DNA from: VRUE01 sp963705635
GTDB lineage: Bacteria; Actinomycetota; Thermoleophilia; Solirubrobacterales; 70-9
Length of the DNA: 64,000 nucleotides
Direction of reading: 5' to 3'
NCBI GenBank assembly: GCA_963705635.1
Contig: CAVPKH010000003.1
Location: forward strand, 310,001 to 374,000
The notes beneath the pieces are model-generated. The model was not told the origin of the DNA, ran no database searches, and was given only the letters and a program-made list of their open reading frames with translations. Both the position numbers and the translations under genes were made by a program. Below are positions 51,520 through 60,621 of this stretch, in pieces (position 1 is the first letter of the stretch; each line of letters begins with the position of its first letter).

Positions 51520-52220
51520 GCCATCATCTCCTCGATCGGGCCGGCCTCGATCGCGCGGCCGCCCTCGAGCCGGACCACCCAGTCACCCAGCCGGCGCGCC
51601 TGCCCGGGGTCGTGGCTGACCAGGACGATCGAGATGTCGAGCGCCCGGCGCAGCTCGACAAGCGTGGCCTCGATCGCGTCGCGGGCGGCCTCGTCGAGGG
51701 CCGAGGTGGGCTCGTCGAGCAGCAGGACCGCTGGCTCCTGGGCGAGCGCCCGCGCCAGCATGGCCCGCTGCTGCTCACCGACCGAGAGCTTGGCCACGTC
51801 GCGGGCGGCGAAGTCCGGATCGAGCCCGGCGAGGCCCAGACAGCGCTCGGCGTCCAGCTCCTTGCCAGCAAGGCCGGCGGCGTAGCGCAGGTTCGACTCC
51901 ACGGTCCCCTCCAGCAGCGCCGGCAGCTGCGGCACCAGCGAGACCTCGCGGCGCAGAGCCAGCGGCTCGTACTCGCCCAGCGGCCTGCCCCGATAGGCGA
52001 TCGTCCCCGTTTCCGGGTCGGCGAGGCGGTTGAGCAACCGCAGCAAGGTCGACTTGCCGGCGCCGGAGGGCCCGACGACCGCGGTCACGCCAGCGGGGAT
52101 CGCGGCGCTGACCGAGTCAAGGACGCGGCGATCGCCACGGGCCAGGCCGACCTCGGTCAACTCGAACAGCACAGCGGCATCGTGACCGATTGAGACATGT
52201 CTGACTTGGACCCCCTCCAT
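51516..52220 (-). CDS. fetA: ABC transporter ATPase, FetA-like
   Basis: ATP-binding subunit for the FetB permease. Walker A VVGPSGAGKSTLLRLLNRLA near 48, Q-loop SLVPQLPALLEGTV, signature LSVGEQQRAMLARAL near 145, Walker B AVLLLDEPTSALDE and H-loop VLVSHDP. The start is uncertain: the ATG at 52220 adds a 16-residue extension and lies in the loop of an inverted repeat; a GTG at 52172 would begin at VLFELTEV, the usual family start. Neither has a clear ribosome site. Confidence 0.88.
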   Translation of the reverse strand: MEGVQVRHVSIGHDAAVLFELTEVGLARGDRRVLDSVSAAIPAGVTAVVGPSGAGKSTLLRLLNRLADPETGTIAYRGRPLGEYEPLALRREVSLVPQLPALLEGTVESNLRYAAGLAGKELDAERCLGLAGLDPDFAARDVAKLSVGEQQRAMLARALAQEPAVLLLDEPTSALDEAARDAIEATLVELRRALDISIVLVSHDPGQARRLGDWVVRLEGGRAIEAGPIEEMMA

Positions 52221-52238
52221 GGGGGTTAAGGTCAGACA
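52198..52238. promoter_or_regulatory. Operator-like inverted repeat upstream of fetA
   Basis: TGTCTGAC (52198-52205) and GTCAGACA (52231-52238) are perfect 8-nt inverted arms, with an inner CCCCC/GGGGG pair (52211-52215, 52221-52225). It lies in the divergent fetA/ku spacer and covers the fetA ATG candidate. Confidence 0.45.
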
Positions 52239-52328
52239 CGCCCAGCGGCGCGCAAGATGCCTCTCGCGCTGCGGCCGGGTTTGCGGCCTGCGGTGGGCGG
52301 CTGGAACAATCGGGGTAGGTGAATCCCC

Positions 52329-53240
52329 ATGGCTAGAGCGATCTGGAGCGGCTCGATCAGTTTCGGGCTGCTCAACGTGCCCGTGAAGCTGTACAGCGCG
52401 GTGGCCCGCCGCGGCATCTCGCTGCGCGAGATCCGCGAGTCCGACAGCGCCCGCATCAAACATCGCCGCGTCGCCGAAGGGACCGACGAAGAGGTCCCCT
52501 ACGACAAGATCATCAAGGCCTTCGAGATCTCCAAGGACCGCTACGTGCCGATCACCAAGGACGAGCTCGCCTCGCTCGACCCGGAGAAGTCACGGGCGAT
52601 CGAAGTCCAGGACTTCGTCGAGATCGCCGAGATCGACCCGATCTACTTCGACAGCCCCTATTACCTGGGCCCGGCCGAGGGCGCCGAGAAGGCCTACTCG
52701 CTGCTGGCCCAGGCGATGGAGGAGTCGGGCAAGGTGGCGATCGCCCGCTTCGTCTTCCGCAGCAAGGAGCGCCTGGCGGCGATCCGCCCCGGCGACGGCG
52801 TGCTGACCCTGACCACGATGCGCTTCGCCGACGAGGTGGTGCCGCCGGCCGAGCTCGACGACGTGCTGCCCAGCGAACAGCCAAAAGTCGCCAAGCGCGA
52901 GGTCGACATGGCCGAGCAGCTGATCGACTCGCTGACCACCAGCTTCGACCCCGGCGCCTACCGCGACGAGTACCGCGAGCAGCTGCTGGCGATGATCGAA
53001 CGCAAGGCCGCCGGCGAGGAGATCGTCACCGCGCCCGAGGGCGAGGAGCGCGAAGCGACCAAGGCGCCGGACCTGATGGCGGCGCTGGAGCAGAGCATCG
53101 CCGCCGTGAAGGGCAAGCGCGAGGGCAAGGCTGCGAAGAAGAAGCCGGCGAAAAAGCGAGCGGCCAAAGCAAAGAAAGCTACGGCGAAAAAACGCCCGGC
53201 CTCGACCGCCAAGCCTTCCCCCAAGAGCCGATCCCGGTAG
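52329..53240 (+). CDS. ku: Ku DNA end-binding protein
   Basis: Homodimeric Ku ring for bacterial non-homologous end joining. The 303-residue protein starts MARAIWSGSISFGLLNVPVK, the conserved Ku opening, then EVPYDKIIKAFEISKDRYVP, DPIYFDSPYYLGPA and RFVFRSKERLAAIRPGDGVL. The C-terminal ~55 residues are a Lys/Ala-rich tail (AAKKKPAKKRAAKAKKATAK), as in several actinobacterial Ku proteins, probably a DNA-binding extension. TAGGTGA lies 6 nt before the ATG and could be ribosome site or -10 box. Followed by a compound hairpin and the LigD polymerase. Confidence 0.95.
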   Translation: MARAIWSGSISFGLLNVPVKLYSAVARRGISLREIRESDSARIKHRRVAEGTDEEVPYDKIIKAFEISKDRYVPITKDELASLDPEKSRAIEVQDFVEIAEIDPIYFDSPYYLGPAEGAEKAYSLLAQAMEESGKVAIARFVFRSKERLAAIRPGDGVLTLTTMRFADEVVPPAELDDVLPSEQPKVAKREVDMAEQLIDSLTTSFDPGAYRDEYREQLLAMIERKAAGEEIVTAPEGEEREATKAPDLMAALEQSIAAVKGKREGKAAKKKPAKKRAAKAKKATAKKRPASTAKPSPKSRSR

Positions 53241-53337
53241 GGGTGGAGCGTCTTGTACTTTTTCGGCGATTCATCCGCGGCCAGCCGCCTGCGTCCCACC
53301 GAAAAAGTTAAGCGGAACCCCTACCGGGATCGGCTCT
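53224..53337. terminator. Compound hairpin between ku and ligD (element G)
   Basis: A 21-bp perfect inverted repeat (53224-53244 with 53317-53337) includes the ku stop and ends 2 nt before the ligD GTG. A second pair, ACTTTTTCGG (53257-53266) with CCGAAAAAGT (53299-53308), nests inside. Probable terminator or attenuator between two same-strand genes. Confidence 0.6.
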
Positions 53338-53339
53338 AA

Positions 53340-54269
53340 GTGCCCGAGAGCCGCCAAGTCGAGGTCGAGGGACGTGAGCTCAAGCTCACCAACCTCGACA
53401 AGGTGCTCTACCCGAAGGCCGGCTTCAGCAAGGGCGAGGTGGTCGACTACTACGCCAAGGTGGCGCCGATGATGGTCCCCCACCTGGCCGGGCGGGCGGT
53501 CACCCTGCGCCGCTTCCCGGAAGGGGTCGACGACACCGACGCCGCCTTCTTCGAGAAGCGCTGCCCCAAGCACCGGCCCGACTGGGTCAAGACGACGCCG
53601 GTCTCGGCCAGCACCGGCACAATCGACTTCTGCGTCTGCGAAGACCTGCCGACCCTGGTCTGGATGGCGCAGCTGGCGGCGATCGAGCTGCACCCGTCGC
53701 TCTCGCTGGCACCGGAGCACGACCGTCCCACGGTGCTCGCCTTCGACCTCGACCCCGGCCCACCCGCCGAAGTGCTCTCCTGCTGCCGGGTGGCGCTGCG
53801 GCTGCGCGAGCTCTTCGCCCACTTCGGCCTCGAGTGCTTCGCCAAGACCTCGGGCTCGAAGGGCCTGCAGGTCTACGCGCCGCTCAACAACGACGAGGTC
53901 ACCTATGAGGGGGACGACAACGGCGGCGGAACCAAACCGCTTGCCCGCGCGATCGCCCAGCTGCTCGAGAAGCAAACCCCCGACCTGGTCGTCTCGAAAA
54001 TGAAAAAGGTCGAGCGCAAGGGCAAGGTCTTCGTCGACTGGTCGCAGAACCACCGCCGCAAGACGACGATCGCGGTCTACTCGCTGCGCGCCCGCGAGCA
54101 GCCCACCGTCTCGACCCCGGTCAGCTGGGACGAGGTCGAACGGGCGGTCGAGAAGAAGGACGCCAGCTCACTGGTCTTCGAAGCGGCGGACGTGCTCAAG
54201 CGAATCGAGGAGCACGGCGACCTTTTCGCGCCGGTGCTGGAGCTGCGCCAGGCCCTTCCACAGCTTTAG
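53340..54269 (+). CDS. ligD: Stand-alone LigD polymerase (primase-polymerase) domain
   Basis: NHEJ polymerase that fills ends with nucleotides. The 309 residues cover only the POL domain: LTNLDKVLYPKAGFSKGEVV, GRAVTLRRFPEGVD, catalytic Asp pair in AFDLDPGPPAEV, SGSKGLQVYAPL and the third Asp in VFVDWSQNHRRKTT. No ATP-dependent ligase or phosphoesterase module is fused or adjacent. GTG 53340 follows a stop directly and has no evident ribosome site. Pairing with ku supports an end-joining role; the ligase must be encoded elsewhere. Confidence 0.9.
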   Translation: MPESRQVEVEGRELKLTNLDKVLYPKAGFSKGEVVDYYAKVAPMMVPHLAGRAVTLRRFPEGVDDTDAAFFEKRCPKHRPDWVKTTPVSASTGTIDFCVCEDLPTLVWMAQLAAIELHPSLSLAPEHDRPTVLAFDLDPGPPAEVLSCCRVALRLRELFAHFGLECFAKTSGSKGLQVYAPLNNDEVTYEGDDNGGGTKPLARAIAQLLEKQTPDLVVSKMKKVERKGKVFVDWSQNHRRKTTIAVYSLRAREQPTVSTPVSWDEVERAVEKKDASSLVFEAADVLKRIEEHGDLFAPVLELRQALPQL

Positions 54270-54274
54270 GGGGC

Positions 54275-55423
54275 CTACTCGAGCGCCCAGCGACGCCCGG
54301 CCACGACCCATCTGGCGAAGACTGGATCGACGAGCTTCAAAACGGAATTGCGGCCGCTGCCAGAACGTAGGAGCAATCCCTGCGCGACGAGGCGCGCGGC
54401 TGCTTCGTGAGCCGAGGAGCCGGGCGGCAAGCCGAAGATCTCGCGACCAGCCTTGCCGGTCAGGCTCTGAACGCCGGCGGCCACCGCGTCGACGACACCG
54501 GCCTCCACCGCAGAGAGGGAATCCCAGGTGGCCTCGAAGTCGCCCTGAAGATAGCCCCAAGCCTCCTCGTAGGCGGCAAGCCAAGCGGCCTCCCCCGCTT
54601 CGGCGCCGGTCTCCGTGTGACGCCAGAGGAGATAGGCGAAGAGCATCGCCCGCTGCGGATGACCCTCGACCAGATCGAGCAGCCAGCCAAGCGCCTCTCC
54701 CACATCGCGTCGTGTCTGCCGAAAGCGATCCTCGATGTACTCGCCAAGGGCGACGCGGGGCAGGCAGTCCAGTTCGAGCGGTGCGGCCTGGCCGTAGAAG
54801 GGGCGCTTCCGATCCGCGAAGAGAGAGAGCATCATGCCCGGATGCGAACCGGAGAAGACGTAGGTGACACCCGCGCCGTGATGCTGGACCACGCTGCGAA
54901 TGAGCGCATCCAGCTGCATCTTGAGAACAACCTGGAACTCGTCAAAGGCGACCAAGACCGGCCGACCGGTCTTTTCGTGCAGCTGATGTGGAAGGTCGAG
55001 CGCGTCGAGCAGAGCCCGCTCGCCGGCTTCTCCAGCTCCGATCGCCAGACTGGCGCCCCCGAACGGGCTCTGGAGCCCCACCGTGCCACCGCGCCTGCGC
55101 AGATTGCTCCACGCCGATCGCAGCGGTCCGGTCGGTAGGGCCTCATATGCACGCTCTATCTGCGCCGCCATCTGACCGGCGGTGCGGACTCCGTAGAGGT
55201 CGACAAGGACGGCCCCCGCCTCTGCCGCGCGGGCATCGGCGATCGCTCGGTGCAGCAGGCTCGTCTTGCCGTAGTCCCGCGGACTGGACAGACGCGTGTT
55301 GACGCCGTCGCGGCTTCGCTCAGTCAGCACCGCGAGCTCATCTTCGCGATCGACGAGATCCTCGGGGGCCAACGGCCGGTCAAAGACGAAGGGGTTCCCT
55401 GTAATACCTATCTTCCGTGCCAT
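54275..55423 (-). CDS. AAA ATPase (archaeal ATPase-like, STAND-type)
   Basis: P-loop ATPase of 382 residues resembling the ATPase_2/archaeal ATPase group. N-terminal FVFDRPLAPEDLVDREDELA is the usual lead-in. Walker A is SPRDYGKTSLLHRAI (GKT kept, first Gly replaced), Walker B VLVAFDEFQVVL near 165, sensor region TYVFSGSHPGMM. The C-terminal ~100 residues look like a winged helix (LVAQGLLLRSGSG). Convergent with ligD, 5 nt between stops. Function unknown; similar ATPases occur with mobile or defence genes. Two dyads upstream suggest autoregulation. Confidence 0.75.
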   Translation of the reverse strand: MARKIGITGNPFVFDRPLAPEDLVDREDELAVLTERSRDGVNTRLSSPRDYGKTSLLHRAIADARAAEAGAVLVDLYGVRTAGQMAAQIERAYEALPTGPLRSAWSNLRRRGGTVGLQSPFGGASLAIGAGEAGERALLDALDLPHQLHEKTGRPVLVAFDEFQVVLKMQLDALIRSVVQHHGAGVTYVFSGSHPGMMLSLFADRKRPFYGQAAPLELDCLPRVALGEYIEDRFRQTRRDVGEALGWLLDLVEGHPQRAMLFAYLLWRHTETGAEAGEAAWLAAYEEAWGYLQGDFEATWDSLSAVEAGVVDAVAAGVQSLTGKAGREIFGLPPGSSAHEAAARLVAQGLLLRSGSGRNSVLKLVDPVFARWVVAGRRWALE

Positions 55424-55427
55424 TCAG

Positions 55428-55464
55428 TACGGATAACCGTAGCAGATAACACGGGACATCCGTG
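55428..55464. promoter_or_regulatory. Paired dyads upstream of the AAA ATPase
   Basis: TACGG-ATAA-CCGTA (55428-55441) is followed closely by CACGG-GACAT-CCGTG (about 55450-55464), sharing ACGG/CCGT half-sites. They lie between the ATPase start and gcvPB, and are operator candidates. Confidence 0.45.
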
Positions 55465-55468
55465 CTGC

Positions 55469-56982
55469 CTAGCTGAAGGGCTGGCGGACGACCGGCTTGC
55501 GCGTCGCCTTGACCTCGTCGAGCCGCCGGACCGGGGTGGTGTACGGCGCGCTCTTGGCGATCTCGGGGTCGCCCTCGGCCTCGGCGAGGATCGCCTCGAT
55601 CGCCTCGGCGAAGGCGTCGAGGCTCTCCTTGGCCTCGGTCTCGGTCGGCTCGATCATCAGCGCCTCGTCGACCAGAAGGGGGAAGTAGACGGTCGGCGGG
55701 TGAAAGCCGTAGTCGAGCAGGCGCTTGGCGAGGTCGAGGGTGGCGAGCCCGAGCTCGGTCTTCATCGGCTTGCCGGAGAGGACGAACTCGTGCATGCAGT
55801 GGCGGTCGAAGGCGATCGGCAGGCGTTTGCCCGCGCGGCCCTCGGCGAGGCGCGCCTTCAGGTAGTTGGCGTTCAGCACCGCCGTCTCCGAGGCCTCGGA
55901 GAGGCCGTCGGCGCCGAGGCTGAGGATGTAGGCGTAGGAGCGGACGAAGACGCCGAAGTTGCCCTGGAAGCCGCGCAGGCGGCCGATCGACTTGGGCCGC
56001 TCGTGGTCGAGGTCGAAGCTCGGGCCGCCGCCGTTGTCGCTCTCGCGGCGCACCACCTGCGGCCGCGGCAGGTAGGGCTCGATCCGCTCCGAGACGGCGA
56101 TCGGGCCCGCCCCGGGGCCACCGCCGCCGTGCGGCTGGCTGAAGGACTTGTGCAGGTTGACGTGGACGATGTCGAAGCCCATGTCGCCCGGCCGCGACTT
56201 GCCCATCACCGCGTTGAGGTTGGCGCCGTCGTAGTAAAGCGTCCCCCCCACCCCGTGGATCAGCGCCGCGATCTCGGCGATGTTCTCGTCGAAGAGGCCG
56301 AGCGTGTTGGGGTTGGTCAGCATCAGGCAGGCGACCTCGCCGTCGACCTTCGCCCGCAGATCGTCGATCTCGACCCCGCCGCGCTCGTTGGTGGCGACCT
56401 TGACCACCTCGTAGCCGGCCATCGTCACCGAGGCCGGGTTGGTGCCGTGCGAGGTGTCCGGCGCCAGCACCTTGGTCCGCTCTTCGCCGCGATCGGCGTG
56501 GTAGGCGCGGGTCAGCAAGAGGCCGGCGAGCTCGCCGTGGGAGCCGGCGGAGGGCTGCAGGCTGACGTGCGGCAGGCCGCAGATCTCGCCCAGCGACTCC
56601 TGCAGCAGGTACATCAGCTCCAATGCGCCCTGAGCGCGCACGGGGTCCTGCGCCGGGTGCAGGCGAGCGTGGCCGGGCAGCGCCGCCACCCGCTCGTTGA
56701 GCCGCGGGTTGTGCTTCATCGTGCAGGAGCCGAGCGGGTAGAAGCCGCTGTCGAGGTCGAAGTTTCGCCGCGAGAGCCGGTTGTAGTGGCGGACGATCTC
56801 GGGCTCGGCAACCTCGGGCAGGCGCGGCGGCGCGGTCCGCAGCAGCGCCGCCGGGATCAGCTCCTCGAGCGGGCGCTCGGGCACTTCGGCCGCGGGCAGG
56901 ACGGCGGCGCGGCGCCCGGCCTTCGACTTCTCGTAGATCGTCTCAGCGCGTTCGCGCTGCATCGGCGTCTCGGTCATCGCCA

Positions 56983-56983
<1 letters not shown>
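55469..56983 (-). CDS. gcvPB: Glycine dehydrogenase (decarboxylating) subunit 2
   Basis: C-terminal half of the P-protein of the glycine cleavage system. The 504 residues contain FYPLGSCTMKHNPRLNER, SLQPSAGSHGELAGLLLTRA, DTSHGTNPASVTMAGYEVVK and the PLP-lysine motif NLHKSFSQPHGGGGPG. Its ATG shares a base with the gcvPA stop (TAATG), so the subunits are made in step. Last gene of gcvT-gcvH-gcvPA-gcvPB. Confidence 0.96.
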
Positions 56984-58389
<1,406 letters not shown>

Positions 58390-58396
58390 GCAGGTA

Positions 58397-58402
58397 AGGC
58401 TA
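58397..58402 (-). promoter_or_regulatory. -10 box for leaderless gcvPA transcript
   Basis: TAGCCT, 7 nt, then the GTG at 58389. A small GGAAGCC/GGCTTCC hairpin lies just upstream, at the gcvH end. Confidence 0.4.
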
Positions 58403-58423
58403 CGGAAGCCGGTGCGGGGCTTC

Positions 58424-58819
58424 CTAGCCCTTTTCCAGCATCTTGCGGTATTGGTCGGCGCTGAGCAGCTGATCGGTCTCAGCCGGATGGCTCAGCTTCA
58501 CCCTGACCAGCCAGCCCTCGCCGTAGGGGTCCTCGTTGATTTTCTCCGGCGTGTCTTCAAGCGCGTCATTGACCTCTACGATCTCGCCCGACATCGGCGC
58601 AATCACGTCGGAGACGGCCTTGACCGACTCGACCTCGGCGTAGCTGGCGTCCTTGGCGACCGTCGCGCCGACCTCGGGGGCGTCGTAGAAGACGACCTCG
58701 CCGAGGCTGTCCTGGGCGTACCAGGTGATTCCGAAGACCGCATGGTCGTCCCCGTCCAGCCTGACCCAGTCGTGCTGGTCGTGGTAGAGCAGATCGTCGG
58801 GGTAGGTCGCTTCGGCCAC
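58424..58819 (-). CDS. gcvH: Glycine cleavage system H protein
   Basis: Lipoyl carrier protein of the glycine cleavage system, 131 residues. The lipoylated Lys is in YAEVESVKAVSDV near residue 65, with HDQHDWVRLDGDDHAVFGIT upstream and GEGWLVRVKL downstream. The GTG at 58819 is preferred because GGAG lies 8 nt before it; GTG 58825 overlaps the gcvT stop but leaves only 2 nt. Between gcvT and gcvPA. Confidence 0.95.
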   Translation of the reverse strand: MAEATYPDDLLYHDQHDWVRLDGDDHAVFGITWYAQDSLGEVVFYDAPEVGATVAKDASYAEVESVKAVSDVIAPMSGEIVEVNDALEDTPEKINEDPYGEGWLVRVKLSHPAETDQLLSADQYRKMLEKG

Positions 58820-58821
58820 CG

Positions 58822-59907
58822 TCACTTCTCCTTCGAGTAGAGGGGCTTGGAAGCTACCCGGGCCGGGCGATGCTTGCCGCGCACGTCGATCTCGACCGCG
58901 GTCCCCGGCGCGGCCAGATCGGCGCGAACGTAGGCCATGCCGATGCCGATCTCGAGCGAGGGCGAGAAGCTGCCCGAGGTGACGATCCCGGCCGGCTCGC
59001 CGCCGGCCAGCACCGGGTTGCCCTGGCGGGCGATGCCGGCGCCCTCGATCTCGAAGGGCACGAGCACCTCGGCGGTTCCCTCGCTGCGGGCGCGGGCGAC
59101 TGCCTCGGCGCCAACGAATCCCGTCGCCTCCTTGCAGCACCAGCCGAGCCCGGCCTCGATCGGGTTGCGCTGCGGCGTCAGGTCGTTGCCGTGCAGGTGA
59201 AAGCAGGCCTCGAGCCGCAGCGTGTCGCGGGCGCCGAGGCCGCAGGGGACGACGCCGGCGTCGAGCAGCTCGGCCCAGATCGGCGGTGCCACCTCGGGAT
59301 CGAGCAGCAGCTCGACCCCGTCCTCGCCGGTGTAGCCGGTGCCGCAGACGAGCGCCGGGCGGCCGCCGATCCGCGCCGTCGCCACCCGCATGCGGGGCGG
59401 CAGCTCGACGCCGAGGGCGCCGCTGACGATGGCGCGGGCGTGCGGCCCCTGCACCGCCAGCATCGCGTAGCGGTCGGCGACGTCGCGGACGGTGACGTCG
59501 CCAAACTGGCGGCTCCAGCGCCCCAGCCAGGCGAGGTCGGCAGCGTGGTTGGCCGAGTTTGTGACGATCAGGTAGCGGTCGCCGCCGAGGCGGTAGGCGA
59601 AGAGGTCGTCGAGCACGCCGCCCTCCTCGTTGCAGAGGCAGGAGTACTGAGCGCCGGCGAGGGCAATCGCGGCAACGTCGTTGGAGAGGACCCGCTGCAG
59701 GAAGGCGAGCGTCCCGGGGCCCTCGACCTCGACCTCGCCCATGTGGGAGACGTCGAACATCCCGGCGTGGGTCCGCACCGCCGAGTGCTCCTCGAGGATC
59801 CCCTCGTAGGTGACCGGCATCTCCCAGCCGGCGAAGGGCACGAGCTTCGCCCCGAGCTCAGCGTGCTGTCTGTAGAGGGGTGTGTGTCGGAGCGCCGCGT
59901 CAGCCAC
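58822..59907 (-). CDS. gcvT: Aminomethyltransferase (T protein)
   Basis: Transfers the methylene group from GcvH to tetrahydrofolate. The 361-residue protein shows LGAKLVPFAGWEMPVTYEGI, MFDVSHMGEVEVEGPGTLAF, CGTGYTGEDGVELLLDPEVA and GARDTLRLEACFHLHGNDLT. GTG 59907 has TACGCT 7 nt upstream and no ribosome site. No glycine riboswitch can be placed: only 23 nt separate it from the divergent acetyltransferase start. Confidence 0.95.
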   Translation of the reverse strand: MADAALRHTPLYRQHAELGAKLVPFAGWEMPVTYEGILEEHSAVRTHAGMFDVSHMGEVEVEGPGTLAFLQRVLSNDVAAIALAGAQYSCLCNEEGGVLDDLFAYRLGGDRYLIVTNSANHAADLAWLGRWSRQFGDVTVRDVADRYAMLAVQGPHARAIVSGALGVELPPRMRVATARIGGRPALVCGTGYTGEDGVELLLDPEVAPPIWAELLDAGVVPCGLGARDTLRLEACFHLHGNDLTPQRNPIEAGLGWCCKEATGFVGAEAVARARSEGTAEVLVPFEIEGAGIARQGNPVLAGGEPAGIVTSGSFSPSLEIGIGMAYVRADLAAPGTAVEIDVRGKHRPARVASKPLYSKEK

Positions 59908-59914
59908 GCGCGGC

Positions 59915-59920
59915 AGCGTA
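59915..59920 (-). promoter_or_regulatory. -10 box for leaderless gcvT transcript
   Basis: TACGCT, 7 nt, then the GTG at 59907, in the 23-bp gap before the divergent GNAT gene. Confidence 0.5.
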
Positions 59921-59930
59921 TTGGAGAGCT

Positions 59931-60425
59931 ATGGCAAGCTCACTCGCCGAGATGACCGAGACCCCGCGCAGCGAGATCCGCCGGGCCGCGATCGACGACG
60001 CCACCGCCGTCGCGCAGCTCCTGCACGACTTCAACAGCGAATACGAGGACTACACGCCGGGCGTCGCCGCGCTGGCCGAGCGCTTGCAGGAACTATTGGC
60101 CGACGGCACCGTCACCGTCCTCCTGGCGGGCAGCCCGCCCGCGGGCTTCGCCCTCTTCCGCATCCGCCCCTCGCTCTGGGCCAAGGCCGGCGACGCCTAC
60201 CTCGAAGAGCTCTACGTGGTCCCCGAGCAGCGCGGGCACGGCATCGGCCGAGCCCTGTTGGAGGGAGCAATGGAGGTCGCCCGCAAGGCCGGCGCCAACC
60301 ACTTCGAGCTGACCACGGGCGAAACCGACACCGCCGCCCGAGCCCTCTACGAGAGCAGCGGCATGACCAACCGCGAAGGCTCACCCGAGGGCCCAAGAAT
60401 GCTCTATTACGAGCTCGACCTCTGA
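59931..60425 (+). CDS. GNAT-family N-acetyltransferase
   Basis: Acetyl-CoA-dependent acetyltransferase of 164 residues. Motif A: YLEELYVVPEQRGHGIGRAL, with the Q/RxxGxG/A acetyl-CoA loop as QRGHGIG; motif B: FELTTGETDTAARALYESSG. The ATG at 59931 has GGAG with a 4-nt spacer; MTETPRS 21 nt later is an alternative. Substrate unknown. Divergent from gcvT. Its 3' end is partly echoed about 85 nt downstream. Confidence 0.87.
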   Translation: MASSLAEMTETPRSEIRRAAIDDATAVAQLLHDFNSEYEDYTPGVAALAERLQELLADGTVTVLLAGSPPAGFALFRIRPSLWAKAGDAYLEELYVVPEQRGHGIGRALLEGAMEVARKAGANHFELTTGETDTAARALYESSGMTNREGSPEGPRMLYYELDL

Positions 60426-60533
60426 AGCAGGGGCATAAGCGGGGCCTCTGAATCAGCGGGACAACTGAAGCTTTAAGCGAGGCCGACCCCAACGACGAGC
60501 TCGACCTCAAGCGTGCAGCCTGGGCGCATCGAT

Positions 60534-60605
60534 GGAGGGCCATTGGCAGGCCCTTCTCACGAACTCCCGCGAAGCGGCGGGAGAAGGGCCTGCCAATGGC
60601 CCTCC
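60534..60605. terminator. 25-bp inverted repeat with related loop core (element H)
   Basis: Perfect 25-bp arms (60534-60558, 60581-60605) enclose 22 nt containing ACTCCCGCGAAGCGGCGG, related to the loop of elements A-B, with its own TCCCGC/GCGGGA pairing. Between the convergent GNAT gene and ftsZ; bidirectional terminator likely. The rest of the 196-nt spacer shows no gene. Confidence 0.7.
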
Positions 60606-60621
60606 CACCACCACCCCAGAC

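Noticed and set aside
59908..59930. Glycine riboswitch upstream of gcvT
   Set aside because: Only 23 nt lie between gcvT and the divergent acetyltransferase, too short for the aptamer.
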